Origin: Curvularia sp. ZM96
Lineage: Eukaryota > Ascomycota > Dothideomycetes > Pleosporales > Pleosporaceae
Length of the DNA: 64,000 nt
Assembly: GCA_022457065.1 (NCBI GenBank)
Contig: JAJGBQ010000003.1
Coordinates: forward strand, 806,001-870,000
Reading direction: 5' to 3'
In this document: positions 43,695 through 55,600 of the stretch, in pieces
Position numbering within the stretch: the first letter of the stretch is position 1
Layout of the letters: the number at the start of each line of letters is the position of its first letter
Made by a program: the position numbers and the translations under genes
Notes under the pieces: model-generated
Databases searched by the model: none
What the model saw: only the letters and a program-made list of their open reading frames with translations
What the model was told of the DNA's origin: nothing

Positions 43695-44300
43695 GGTGTT
43701 TTGGTGTTCCTAACGTCAAGACCGTGCACGTTGCGCTGTGGGTAGGCTGTCCTAGGATGCAGTACACGGTTCTCTGTTGTTGATGGCAAAGGCAATCTTA
43801 AATGAATGCCGGAGTCCATGCAGAGGCGAAAACAGGCGGATAAAAAAAAAAGGCCAAGATGGCTAGGAGAAGGACTTAGAATGGCGACAGCCACGTCAGC
43901 ACTTCACGCGTTTTCTGTGGTGGAGGACGACGACGACAGCGCCAGGGGGAGTCACTCTACGGTACTAGACATGGATATTTACAGGACAGGCTGGTATTGA
44001 CTAAGCGAAGGTGAAGCACGAGTGCAGATGGGTGGCAGCAAGCCCGCAAGCCCACCACGCCCACCAAGCCAATGCAAGCCAGGTACGGTGGGCGCGAGGG
44101 AGGTGGCGCAGAAGCCACGGCGTCTTGCTCACGTGCGCGCGTGTGCGGGATGATAGCGCGAGTCATTGGTTGACGTAGTCGACCTGCGGGCGGACGTGCG
44201 ATAACCTCCGAGAGGCAACCTCGCAAGACTTTTGCAGCGACGTCTGCGGGGAAACGACTCGTCTCATCTGGCACACGGTCTACAATCTATCTGGGGAACC
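43695..44300. promoter_or_regulatory. Divergent promoter WSS1/DUF1776 gene
   Basis: 606 bp between divergent start codons. An A10 run lies near 43839-43850. No TATA box stands out. Confidence 0.5.
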
Positions 44301-45759
44301 ATGTCGAACGATGACCAACACCTTCTCAGCGTAGTGAGTAGGACAAACGGCGGTTGACCCTGCCCTTGCATCTCGCTGACGTATACAAAGCTGGCTGAGT
44401 ACTCACGAGACGTGCGCAACTTGACGGGATCCATCTGGGACGCAACCGATGCGCACTTTGCACATGTCGCCGGCTACATCAAGAGGAGTCTCCCTGAGGG
44501 ATGGATTCCGGAGCGCGCGCGACCGCGACCACCACCTCCGCCCCCGCATGCCGTCACGGGCGCCTACCTGCATCGCCTTCAAGACTGGGTGCTGAGGCAC
44601 CGGGCTTTGACGGCAGCCATTGTTGCGTTTTTTGCAACAGGAGGACTCCTAGTATGGCGTGAACAAAAGAGATATAATCGCAAGCGCAGAGTGCGCCGCG
44701 CGAGCAACGGTGCGAGGAGCGAAGTTGTGGGTGAGCATGCGACCGTTGAGCCATGAAGTTGGTAGTGTTCCGAGCTGACAAGCCACAGTCCTTGCCGGCC
44801 CACCAAACTCGCCCATTGTACGATCGCTGTCTCTCGACCTGGAGCGCCGCGGCTTCATTGTATACATTGTGTGTTCCAACATGGACGAGGAACAGACGGT
44901 GCTGGGCGAGTCAAGGCCAGACGTGCGGCCCTTGCACTTGGACGTGGTGGACACGATGGGCACGCAAGAGGCTATCAGTCGTTTCAACGAAGTGCTCACC
45001 AAGGCACACGTCGCCTTCCCAGGCGCAACCCCACATCATCTGAACCTTTGCGGTGTCATCTTGGTCCCTGACCTGATTTACCCTACGGGCCCGGTGGAGA
45101 CGGTCAGCCCCGAACTGTGGTCGGACGCGCTCAACGCCAAAGTGCTCCATACGATTGCCGTGACGCAGGCGCTGCTGCCGGTTGTGTGCGAGTTCAAGTC
45201 GCGGGTGCTGATGCTGACGCCGAGCATCATTGCGTCATTGCGGCCGCCGTTCCACAGCGTAGAGACGACGATTGTCAGCGCGCTCGAAGGGTTTCTGGGG
45301 GTGCTCAGGGCGGAGCTGGGAACCCTGGGCATCGAGGTGGTGCAATTTCATCTCGGAACTTTTGATCTGACCAACGTGGGCCCCAAGCACCACCTGCAGA
45401 CGCGGTCCATGGGCAGCCCACACGCGTGGCCTGCGACGACGAGAGCGTTGTACGCCAGCAATTTCGAGGCACAAACACGGGTCGCACAGCGGCGGGGGCT
45501 GCTCAACCAAAGCGGCAGTTCGGTTCGGGAGCTACACAACGGTGTGTTTGACGCCCTTACGCAGCGGCGGCCGCGCAAAGTGTGGCGGGTTGGGCGGGGG
45601 AGTGTCACATATGATTTTGTAGGCAACTGGGTGCCGCGAGGGCTCATCGGGTGGGTGATGGGCCTGAAGCGCGTGTCGCTGGACACGGCATCTAAGCCGA
45701 AGCTAGAGGACAGTGTGCAACAGCTGCAGTCGTGGGAGAAGTTGGACGCGGTTGCTTAG
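44301..45759 (+). CDS. DUF1776 protein (YNL181W-like, SDR-fold membrane protein)
   Basis: Three exons, 44301-44333, 44391-44730 and 44789-45759, give 447 aa. The N-terminus carries a membrane segment (ALTAAIVAFFATGGLLVW, about residues 78-95) followed by an Arg/Lys cluster. A degenerate Rossmann-fold short-chain-dehydrogenase domain follows (EVVVLAGPPNSPIVRSLSLD, GFIVYIVCSN, PLHLDVVDT, NLCGVILVPDL, KVLHTIAVTQALLPVV). The glycine-rich NAD loop is altered and no YxxxK dyad is evident, as expected for DUF1776. Its molecular function is not established. Exon 1 encodes only 11 residues. Confidence 0.9.
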
Positions 45760-47159
45760 TAGGCCCTGTGCGTGGCGCATCTGTAGCAGTCTGAGGCAGC
45801 AAACAAACAAATAGTAAACAAAATAAGACAGCTGTTGTGGTGTGGAGGGTTTGATGACATCCACGTCATAGCAGGACTGTGCTCGCGGGAGCTACAGGGT
45901 GCCATTGCATCGGGAGTGATTGCAGCGCACATGCACGCGAGCATACGAGGCCATATTCTTAGCCTGCGGTAGTGAAATTTCTTTTGCCTTATTATTTTTT
46001 AGCTGCCGTGCGGGTGGGTGCGCGTTAGGTAATGGCGGATGGGGGAGGATGGGTTGCAGAAGCAGTATTGGAGGAGGGCACGAGATGAAACCTGTGTAGG
46101 AAGCACGAGGGAAGGGCTTGGCGGCGTCTGTGGTTGGCTAGCGGAGAGCCCCTTTGAGGGCGAGGGCAAGGCTAGCGGCAGTGCCCCTGGAGTATAGAGA
46201 CGACGGGCTATTGACGAGAAACCTGGTGGCTCGACATTGGGCGTTGCAAGAACAGCGGTTCGCAGGAATGGGTAGCAATTTAAATGAGCAAAAAAGTTCT
46301 GGACCGGAACGCGCTCATGTGCCAGCGGGAGAGTATTGGCGGCCACGGCCGAATACGGAAGCAAGCCGACGAGGGCGAATAGCGCAGGGCGAGGTGAAAC
46401 GGGGCAGTCGGAGCCGTGGGCGCGGTGTCGCAGGTGCTGGTATGGACGGGCAGGATGCAGTAATGATGAGAGCGTGTCACATGACGTGCATCCGCCTACA
46501 TACTACATGCTGCGGATAGCACAGCACGCATGTCGCACGGCATCCGCTCGACATACAGAAGAACACAGGGAAGCAGGGCCGACGTCTGCCAATAGTGCAG
46601 CGGTGCCTGGGGCGGCGGCGGTGGTGGCCGTTGTCGCTGCAGGGCCGAGCGGTGGTAGCGCGCCCGATTGGTAGCCCGCGCGAATCCCACACACGCACGC
46701 CCCCAGCTCCACGCCCCGTTTCAGGAGGTGTAGGTTTGGCTCTATTCTTGCTCTTGCCTCCTACTTGGCTGCGCCTGCGTGCCTTACAATACCCTTCACC
46801 CTCGCCTCTGCCACCACCTTTCTTTTCGACCATTGCCGTCGTGTCCGCTCCTTCGCGCCCGCTCCCTCGTTCCATGGGCCCGCCGCCGCCCTCGCCCACC
46901 ACACGTCTGCTTTTGCCCGTCCACGCCAGCCCCCGTCTCCCCTGCGGGCACAGCCTCGGCTCCCAATACGACCACGACCGCTGCCCTCGTCTTGCTACCA
47001 CCGCCATTACATTTGCCCGAGGCTGCCCTGCGCGCATGACTGCCCGGCGTCATCATCCCCTCGCCGCTGATTCCATGCCACACCCCTGCTGAAGCGCCCA
47101 TTGCTCACCCAGTGCTCGCTACGCCTCACTGCCCCATTGCCCTCCCGCCCTCGCCCACC
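45760..47159. other. Intergenic and long CT-rich leader of the Sel1-repeat gene
   Basis: 1.4 kb. The 46730-47159 part is strongly C/T-rich on the plus strand, consistent with a transcribed leader. The long overlapping open frames here come from GC-rich low-complexity sequence and have no conserved motif. Confidence 0.5.
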
Positions 47160-49388
47160 ATGTCGAGCCGCCCACAGCGCCCAGGCGGCCTCGACCTCCG
47201 CTCCCAGTCCTTCGACCCCCCCAACTCCGCCTACAACAACCCCTCGTCCTCCTTCTACAACAACAACCACAACAACCTCAGCCTCGGCAGCATTGGCAGT
47301 GCCAGCGCTAGCATGAGCAACCTGTCGCTCGTGTCGGACCTGCCCAGCCCTCGCACCGGCGAAGCGCCACCCGCCCTCTCCCCTCTGGATGCCCTCGCCC
47401 TCCAGGGCCGCCTGCTCGCAAAGCGCTTCGAGCAGCAGGACAAAACCGGGCGCCGCCTCAGCCGCCTCGCCCCCCTCACCATCCAGAATGAATTCGGCAA
47501 CCGCCCCGGATACTTTTCCTCCCTCTCCAACTCGACCGTCAACTCGCCCAACGAAGATGCCGGTCCCATCAAGTCGCCGCGCCCAGAGCCGTCCCCCAGC
47601 CAGGACACCATGGACAAGCACAGGTCGTGCTACCCTCAGTTTGGCAACGACGAACTCGAGCCCCAGTACGCTGTAGGGCCTCTTCAGAGTCCCATGGCTA
47701 CCATTGCAGAGGCCAGCCCTGCCTCTCCACCACAGGGCTACTTTGATATTCCCAGGTCCCGCTCGCCCGAGTCGGTCGAGCCCCAGTTTGGAATCCGCGA
47801 AGCCACCCCCGTCAGCCCTAACGTGCCAGCAGCTGCACCCTCGAAAATGTTCCTGAGCCCACAAAGGAAGCCATCAGGCGGCCACCAGCACCAGTCGCCG
47901 CAAGCCCGCCCCAACCTGCACCCACCCCGCTCGTCCAGCTCCTTGCGCTCCAACCGCTCGCCGCATTTGTCGCCCAGTGTCAGATCCGTACAGGGTGACG
48001 GCTATGATGAGGTCGAAGACATGTCCCTAAGTGGATCATACGATTCTCTCCAACAGAACCGCAACCTGTCTCCCAGCCCCAGTTTGTCTAGGGCACAGTC
48101 TCCCAGGGCCCAGTCTCCCGTTGCCCCTGGCGCAGGGCCGGTCATGTCTCGGTCACCGTCGGCGGCGTCCGACTACTCTGTTGGCAGCGCGAACCTTCCC
48201 CGCCCAGCCTACAACTTCTCGAGGCCCATGAGCCGCGGAGGCTCGCGCCCATCACTCGATGTCAGGTCCAACGACGGGCCGTCGCGCCAGGCGTCTGATG
48301 AGAGTGCATACATGAGACCCTCGTTTGACCACCAACTCCGCCGACAGGACTCCAACGAGCCTACCCCTGCGCACTACGCACACGAGACGGTTCACACACC
48401 AGTGAGCATGGCCAGCGAGGACTTTCGCCGCTCGGGTGACTTTGCGAACAACCCGGCTCCGTCGTACACATACACCAAATTCAACCTTCCTCGCGGCAGA
48501 CCGGTCGATCGCAAATCTGTCGGCATCGAGGACTTTCTCAACAGCCAGATCAAGTGGGACCAGCCGGGTCAATCAAATCAAGCTCAGGCTCGCCCACCTT
48601 CGCCCGAATCACCGCCTCGTTCTTTCAACCCTGGAGCGCCCTCTCTTACATCTAGCAACAGCACAATTCGCCCTTACACTGCCGGATCCACTAGTGATAT
48701 CAGCCCCCAGCAACACTGCGACATGGGCATTGAGCTTCATGAAGCAGGTGAGCTGCTGAAATCAACCTACCACCTTCGTCTTGCCGCCCGCGCCGGCCTT
48801 CCAGAGGCCATGTTTTGGTATGGTCTGGCCTGCCGACACGGTTGGGGCATGCGTGAGAACAAGGCCGAAGCCCTGCAGTGGCTGCGACGCGCCGTCGATT
48901 CGGGACACCTTGAAATTGCCGACGACGAAGACCAAACCAAGAACGGCCAACCGACCGACCAGCTCAAGAAGAAGAAGCACCGCGCACAGTACGCAGTAGC
49001 CATCTACGAGCTGGGCAAATGCTATGGCAACGGCTGGGGATGTCCTCAGGACAAGTCGCTTGCCCTCCGCTGCTACGAGATTGCCGGCAACTGGGGCGAT
49101 GCAGATGCCCTTGTCGAAGCTGGCTACTGCTACGCTGAAGGCGTCGGCTGCAGGAAGAATATGAAGAAGGCTGCCAAGTTCTATCGTGCTGCCGAGGCCA
49201 AGGGCGTCAGCATGGTTGGCAACAGCTGGATCTACAAGGACAAATACATGGACGATGGCTCCTCTGCTTCAGATGCCCGCTCAGTCCGATCGGGTCGCTC
49301 CACGACCAAAGATAACTCGGACAAGAAAGCTCGCGACAAGAGCAGGACCCGCACCATCTTCGGCCGCAAGAAGAGCATCCCTACGTGA
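47160..49388 (+). CDS. Sel1-repeat protein, Nif1/Dsf2-like
   Basis: A single exon from ATG 47160 (CCACCATGTC context) gives 742 aa. About 500 residues of Ser/Pro-rich disordered sequence precede a C-terminal set of Sel1 (TPR-like) repeats: ELLKSTYHLRLAARAGLPEA, MFWYGLACRHGWG, EALQWLRRAVDSGH, AIYELGKCYGNGWGCPQD, ALVEAGYCYAEGVGC and AAKFYRAAEAKG, roughly residues 515-690. The end is polybasic (KARDKSRTRTIFGRKKS). The layout matches S. pombe Nif1 and S. cerevisiae Dsf2, which are linked to mitotic-entry kinase control and the bud neck. A cortical signalling-scaffold role is inferred. Confidence 0.85.
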   Translation: MSSRPQRPGGLDLRSQSFDPPNSAYNNPSSSFYNNNHNNLSLGSIGSASASMSNLSLVSDLPSPRTGEAPPALSPLDALALQGRLLAKRFEQQDKTGRRLSRLAPLTIQNEFGNRPGYFSSLSNSTVNSPNEDAGPIKSPRPEPSPSQDTMDKHRSCYPQFGNDELEPQYAVGPLQSPMATIAEASPASPPQGYFDIPRSRSPESVEPQFGIREATPVSPNVPAAAPSKMFLSPQRKPSGGHQHQSPQARPNLHPPRSSSSLRSNRSPHLSPSVRSVQGDGYDEVEDMSLSGSYDSLQQNRNLSPSPSLSRAQSPRAQSPVAPGAGPVMSRSPSAASDYSVGSANLPRPAYNFSRPMSRGGSRPSLDVRSNDGPSRQASDESAYMRPSFDHQLRRQDSNEPTPAHYAHETVHTPVSMASEDFRRSGDFANNPAPSYTYTKFNLPRGRPVDRKSVGIEDFLNSQIKWDQPGQSNQAQARPPSPESPPRSFNPGAPSLTSSNSTIRPYTAGSTSDISPQQHCDMGIELHEAGELLKSTYHLRLAARAGLPEAMFWYGLACRHGWGMRENKAEALQWLRRAVDSGHLEIADDEDQTKNGQPTDQLKKKKHRAQYAVAIYELGKCYGNGWGCPQDKSLALRCYEIAGNWGDADALVEAGYCYAEGVGCRKNMKKAAKFYRAAEAKGVSMVGNSWIYKDKYMDDGSSASDARSVRSGRSTTKDNSDKKARDKSRTRTIFGRKKSIPT

Positions 49389-51493
49389 TCGCCCTCTTCT
49401 TTCTCCTACCTCACCTTGTAAATGTGTCCACGACTCCCTTTCTCATGCGTTTGGCGACGGCGTCTAGGCGTAGCGACTCGGGTGTCTGGGTTTTTCTTTA
49501 CCTTTATACTTTGGCGTGCTCCCGTGCCCGGTCTCTACTTACCCTTTGCGCTCGATTCCAAAAACTTTCCATTCTGGTTTTTTTGTCTCTCTTATATTCA
49601 CGAATACCTGCCTGGTGCATGGGCTTGGCTTGGCTTCACATATAGCCCTACTACTACCACTACTACTATACTGTGTGCTAGAATCATAATTCGCACATCC
49701 ATCGAATATCTTCGACACCTAAACTCAACTGTTTGCTTTTTTTTCCTTACATTTATTTCTTTCTTTTTGCATTTTTCCCTTATTTCCTTTGTTTATACCA
49801 CTGCTGCGTTTTTTGGCGGGCCTACAAGCCTGCTACTTTCCTTGCGTTTTCATTCATGAGGGGAAAACTCCCCTTTGATTCTTTCTTTCATACGTAAATC
49901 TAATACCCGGGTTGGAGGCTGGTTGGTCACGGACTAGAAGCTTTACCTGTGTGTGTCTTTTTTTTTTTGAAAGAAAAAGAGAGTCGGAGACAGGACGATA
50001 TATATCTTTCGATCTATGCGGTGGGCAACGTTCGGGAACTGGAAAGAACAAAAAGAACGTTGGTTTTCACATTCTCCACTTGCTCGTTGCTTGTTGTTGT
50101 GTGGAATGGTTGGGAAGCTGGGGTTACCGCCTCTCTGATTAGAATGAGGAAATCCCTTCCCTTCCTTTTTACCTGGAGTGTCACCCATATAAGAAATGGA
50201 TTGAGACTCTTCGCAAGGAGAGGGGGTATTCAGACACTGAATGGGAGGCATTTTCGCGTGAAAACGAAAATGCTTATTTATAGGGAGGATGGATGCTACT
50301 GGTTCAGGAGTATGTTGCTAGGTAGAAGGGTGTGTACGCATGTATATGTATGTATAAACATACCAGCCCAACTACAAGAATTTATAGCATGTCTTTGGAG
50401 TAGATTTGAACTGGGTTCCCAATGTGTGACTTGGAGTGTGTGTATGGTTTAGAGGATAGGAAAGCATGTCTCATCACATGTACCACGTGACAGACGAAAC
50501 CACAGTCCACGCCAGACTAAAGCCATGGCGTTCATCACAATCTACACCAAGCCTAACGACGCGCGCTGACTTGTACACTACAGCGCCCTCATGACCATTC
50601 AGCTTGTTAGCCACCGGATGAAGTGCGGCTCTGTGGACAGTTTTTCCGTTCCAAGGTTTTCTTGTTTCCCCGGGTTCTGCGGTCGGCCCGGTGGCCCAAA
50701 GATCAACGCGGGGAAAGAAAACTACGATAATACACCAAAGATACGGACGATGAATCTAGCTTGTAGAGCACCAGAAATATTGTTGCTTTTAATTCCCGCA
50801 ACCAGCGTTATGTTTCATGTGCAGCACCCGCTGCGAACTGCAATCTACTTATCCAGGTACATGGTGATTGACACAACGAATGGTAGTAGGCTAAAGTACC
50901 GAGCATGGGTCACTGGCAGGGGATACATTCAGTCTAGCACCTTTCTGGACAATTAATATGTAGAGAAACCGCCGTGATGGCTTCCACCAGCTTCTGCCCT
51001 GCCTATAATACCGTTCTACTAAGGTTCAACAGTACTCTAAAGTAATAACACTTCACAGCCACTAAGCCGCAAGCCAAGACAGAATTACATTGCCCAAGTT
51101 GCTTCAATCACTGATGAAGTTCCGTCCAGTAACCCTGGTCCAGACACGTCAAAAAAGCATTTAACTTTGGAGCACAGTCTAGGATGAAGGGACCGGTTAT
51201 CGACCAGTGCACCAAGGCAAACAACAGCCTAAACTTACGTAGCGCTCGCCACGTGCAGGCACACGATGCTAGAAAAGGTAACCAGTGAAGACCGCAAAGA
51301 CGGAAAAACTATACATTTAAACTACCGTAGATAAATTGCTCCGTTCTACAGTGGAGCTAAATCCCCGGATGACCCACATGCAACTTTCCCCAGCTTTTTC
51401 GGGCGCCGGCTGGACGGGTATATAAAGAATGCCTGCATTTCTCCAATTACGACGACGCTGGACTCAGTTGTGCCCCAGAAACCCAAAGCAGCA
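49389..51493. other. Intergenic 2.1 kb, T-rich 3' flank then GH62 promoter
   Basis: The left part is pyrimidine- and T-rich with several T8-T11 runs (for example near 49959-49970). No gene-like frame was found. The right end holds the GH62 promoter (separate entry). Confidence 0.55.
51363..51427 (+). promoter_or_regulatory. GH62 promoter: TATA box and CreA-type sites
   Basis: TATATAAAG at 51419-51427 lies 67 bp before the ATG, a normal spacing. CCCCGG (51363-51368) and CCCCAG (51389-51394) fit the reverse complement of the CreA/Cre1 site SYGGGG. Carbon-catabolite repression of a plant-cell-wall enzyme would be expected; the match of short sites is suggestive only. Confidence 0.55.
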
Positions 51494-52617
51494 ATGCGTT
51501 CCTTGCTCGTCGCCGCCGCTGCCTTTGCAGCCAGCGCCTTTGCCCGCAACATCCCTCTGGACATAAACTCTGTTCTCTCGCGCCAAAGCGGTCTCCCCAA
51601 CTCTTTCAGCTGGTCCTCGAGCGGCGCACTCGTCTCGCCCAAGAAAGACAGCCGCAACATTGCGGGAATCAAGGACCCGTCCATCATCCAAAAGGACGGT
51701 GTATACCATGTTTTCGCCAGCACGGCCGTAGAATCTGGTTACAACCTTGTCTACTTCAACTTTACCGATTTCAGCAAGGCGAACCAGGCTCCGTTCTACT
51801 ATCTCGATCAGTCGGGCATCGGAACGGGATACCGTGCTGCTCCTCAAGTCTGTACGTATATACACTGCTCCTTACCTACTTCAGTCATCCAACTAACGCT
51901 CCAAAAGTCTACTTTGCGCCCCAAAAGCTCTGGTACCTCATCTACCAAAACGGCAATGCAGCCTACAGCACGAACCCAAACATTTCCAACCCCAAGGGCT
52001 GGTCCGCGCCCAAAGTCTTCTACCCCAACGGCACCCCGAAAACCATCCAAAACGGTCTCGGCAGCACCGGCTACTGGGTCGACATGTGGGTCATCTGCGA
52101 CACGGCTCTGTGCCACCTGTACTCGTCCGACGACAACGGCGGTCTGTACCGCAGTCAGACACCCATTTCTCAGTTCCCGAACGGCATGAACGAGCCCGTC
52201 GTCACCATGAAGGCGGCTAAAAACGACCTCTTCGAAGCGTCCCTCGTCTACCGCATCGCCGGTACATCGACCTACCTCCTCGTCGTCGAATGCATCGGCT
52301 CCGGCAACTCGCCCGGCGGCCTGCGCTACTTCCGCTCGTGGACTACCAACTCGCTCACCAGCGACAAGTGGACTGCGCTTGCCGCTACCCAGCAGCATCC
52401 ATTCCTCGGCGAGGCGAACACCGTGTTCCCCAGCGGAAAGTGGTCCAGTAGCTTGTCGCATGGCGAGTTGGTGCGCACCAATGTGGACCAGACTCTCGAG
52501 GTCAAGCCCTGTGACATGCGGTTTTTGTACCAGGGAATTGACCCCAATGCTAGCGGCTCGTACAACGCGCTCCCGTGGAAGCTGGGCTTGGCTACGCAGA
52601 CGAATGCCAAGTGCTAG
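51494..52617 (+). CDS. GH62 alpha-L-arabinofuranosidase, secreted
   Basis: Exon 1 (51494-51851) and exon 2 (51908-52617) join across a 56-bp intron to 355 aa. A signal peptide (MRSLLVAAAAFAASAFA) is followed directly by the GH62 catalytic domain, without a carbohydrate-binding module. The catalytic base aspartate lies at D61 in AGIKDPSII. APQVFYFAPQKLWYL, WVDMWVICDTALCHLYSSDDNG, and the acid glutamate in DLFEASLVYR complete the five-bladed propeller active site. The enzyme releases arabinose side chains from arabinoxylan outside the cell. The phase-1 intron splits the Phe of VFYFAP. Confidence 0.95.
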
Positions 52618-55600
52618 ATTGGGAGTGAGGAAGAGAGGTGCGGGAGGGGTAGGGTAGATAGAGAGTGTTATGATTGAATGAGAGATGAAATCTTGTGTTA
52701 CTTTTAGAGTTTTGCTTTGTTGTGACTCGTGTATGTGATTGTGATTGTGATCGTACATGTGTATCTCTATCCATATAGTAGAGAGAGGGGTGAGCTCGAG
52801 TTTACAAAGTCTATTATGCCTTCAGTGAGCGATACCTAGGTACTTGTAATACCGTACCGCACGGCTTGGTACTATCAACACCGTTCATACACACTCTCTA
52901 TTAGAGCCCAGAAAGAAACAAAAAGGAATGAAGAACCCCACGGTTAACCTGTGTAACATGTCATTTGGGTATGAGGTGACTGCACATACGAAGACGTCCT
53001 TTGAGTCCGACACTCTAGCCCGAAACTCCTGCGGGTAATCATCCCGGCTCCATAGAGGCAGGCTTTACTGGATGCAATATCGTGAGTAGAATAACTGGGC
53101 TTTTAACGGCGTATATGAAAGATGAGAAGTCAGCCATACTCGCCATGGTAGACTTGGACATTGTCAAAAGGTGTTACAATACCTCGAAATCTTCGACCCT
53201 ATGCATTCGCGTACGCTAGGTATCTTCGCAAAACTTTGACCTGCTTGAACCTGGAAGTAACAAATGAAGAGAAGATAGCGAAGACGGTCAAGAGCGAGAC
53301 CTATCTGTGGCTGCACGAGCAAATCTTCCCCGAATACGAGTGCCGCCGCTGGCGAAAAATACTGAGGCTAAACTCGAGGAGCTGCTGACTATCATATACG
53401 GAGTAAGAGGCCATTACTTACAAGCCAAGCTTTGTGCATCAAACATATGAAGCTACGGAAAATCCATGGAGCGATGAGAGTCGGAGACCAAGAAACCGAT
53501 CTACCACTGTCCTCAAAGCCACACTGGCGGAGTCTAAATCAACACCTCTTCACAGAGCGACCCTATCGACCACTACGCAAACTCGAGGTCTTCTATCTCT
53601 CGCAAACCTACTAGAGATCGAGTCTTCTCACACGCCTTACTGTTGACTCCATACTACCTGCCTCACAGAACGCCCTACTTTCCATCTTCACAGCACCACC
53701 GCCATCATCATCGAAAACAGCTCAATCAACCATCTTCCGGCTGTCTTCTCGCCCACATTATTCATGGATATAGGAGACGACGCAAGCCTCTCAGGAAATA
53801 CCACATGAATGCTGTAGCAGAAAAATGAGTGTTTTCCAATTTTGCATTTTGAGCGGAAAGGAATTTTCTTTTATTCGACTAGGTACTTTTGATGCAAAGC
53901 TCATGGCGAGAAAGCCATGTATCCATGCATGAGAACAAGCCAGGTAAAATCTAGTGTTTGGCGTGAGGAAGGAAGCAGTGGACTATGGGGGAGGTTTTGT
54001 ATGTATCGATCGCACGCACGCACACGTCGACGCGGGAATCTCGATTCCAGTCCCGCTACAGAAAAACTGACAGAAACATCTCATTGTCTACATAGCGCTT
54101 GCGTCTGATGACAATGAGTACACAGCCCTTCTTTTTTTTTTCTCCTCAAAGACACCTAGATCAGAAGTGTATTCAACACCTTTTTATTTTAACACATTCT
54201 ATCCACAAAGGGATTCCTTCGCGGTATGTAGTACTCTTTTCTTCTAAAAACAAAACAAGAATAACTGCTCCTTCAACACCCATCTTCCCAGCCTCCCGTT
54301 TTGCTAACGCGATCATGCTTTCCCCCCCGCTCTACTTTCCTCACAACGCGCATATCCCAGAATTGGACAAACTTTAAAAGCGAGAAACAATATGACGTTA
54401 CCATGACGCTGTTATCCGCTAGGTTAACCACGCGAAACATCTGCAGCAAGGACGAAAGAAAAAACTTTAATATACGCAACCCCGGCCGGGGAAGAGCGGG
54501 TTACTGGGGTTATTTGTTTGTTGTAACGGTCTCACTTCGGCACTATGGTGTGACGAAACCCCCACGCGCACAGCTATTCATGGCAAGGGGAAGATAAATT
54601 CTTGTATCCTAGCTTTTTTTTTATCGGCGCCGTGGACTAGTGGGATCGAGGGGGAGGGGAGGGGGGCTGAGAAGGCGGAGGGACCGATGAGATGAGAAGA
54701 GAATCGAAGCAGGAAAGGAAGGAAGAAGAAGATAGTCGTGTTCCATACGCCCCACGTTGACTGATGGAACCTATTTCTTTTCTCACGGATTTTTTTTAAA
54801 ACAGTGTTTTTCTATTATGTGGACAACATACGAAGATATATACCAGAGATTGGTAAAGACTTGAATTTAAAATGAAGAAAAAGAAGCGGCGTACAAAGTA
54901 TGGTCAAGTAGACGCGGTGCTAGGATTAGCTAGTGTGGGCAGTGAGGTGGCCATTAATGGAATATTGAATTCATGTCTTTCCGCCTGCTGGCAAGCTTAT
55001 CTTCCTTTCGAGCTCGTACTCGTACTCGTTTGCGATTATGGAAATCGAAATGTGGCAGGGTAGAGCTCGTTGATTCCTTCTTTTCTCTTGTTCCAGACAG
55101 GATTATCCTGTGTACATACGCGATAGTGTGCAGTAATGATAATAGGCAAGAGATTAACTAAGTAAGTATTTTTTCTTGACCAAGGGTAGGAGATTGGAGA
55201 GCTTGGGATTAGGATGGGTATGCGGCGATTCAGGGGAGGGAGAGGACGTGGGGGAGCGGTGATGAGTGCAGGGTTTCTTGGGCGGAAAGGAAAGGAGATG
55301 GTAAAGGAAGTGCGGTTGCAACTTGGAGAAAACGGTTTGAAGAGATGAACGCCAGCGGTCGGAATAGAGTTGTTGAATTGGTCAGAGGAGAAAGCATCTG
55401 AGGACCACCAACGAGAGGTACAGCTGCCAAAACTCAAGTGCATACAAAAAGTTCAGAATCAATGGCATCCAACTCCGGAAACCAGAACGACGTTGGCAAA
55501 ACCACTTGGCAGCACGACGATCCCGTCGAACCATCCTAGCAAAAATCGTCTTGATCTGTTGCGCCAGCACGTGAGAACGCCGCATGCCCCTAGTACGCGA

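Noticed and set aside
47007..47864. Minus-strand open frame of 285 codons over the Sel1-gene 5' end
   Set aside because: GC-rich shadow frame, Gly/Ala/Val-rich, no conserved motif.
54029..54055. GCGGGA...TCCCGC hairpin as an RNA gene or tRNA T arm
   Set aside because: An isolated stem without other tRNA elements.
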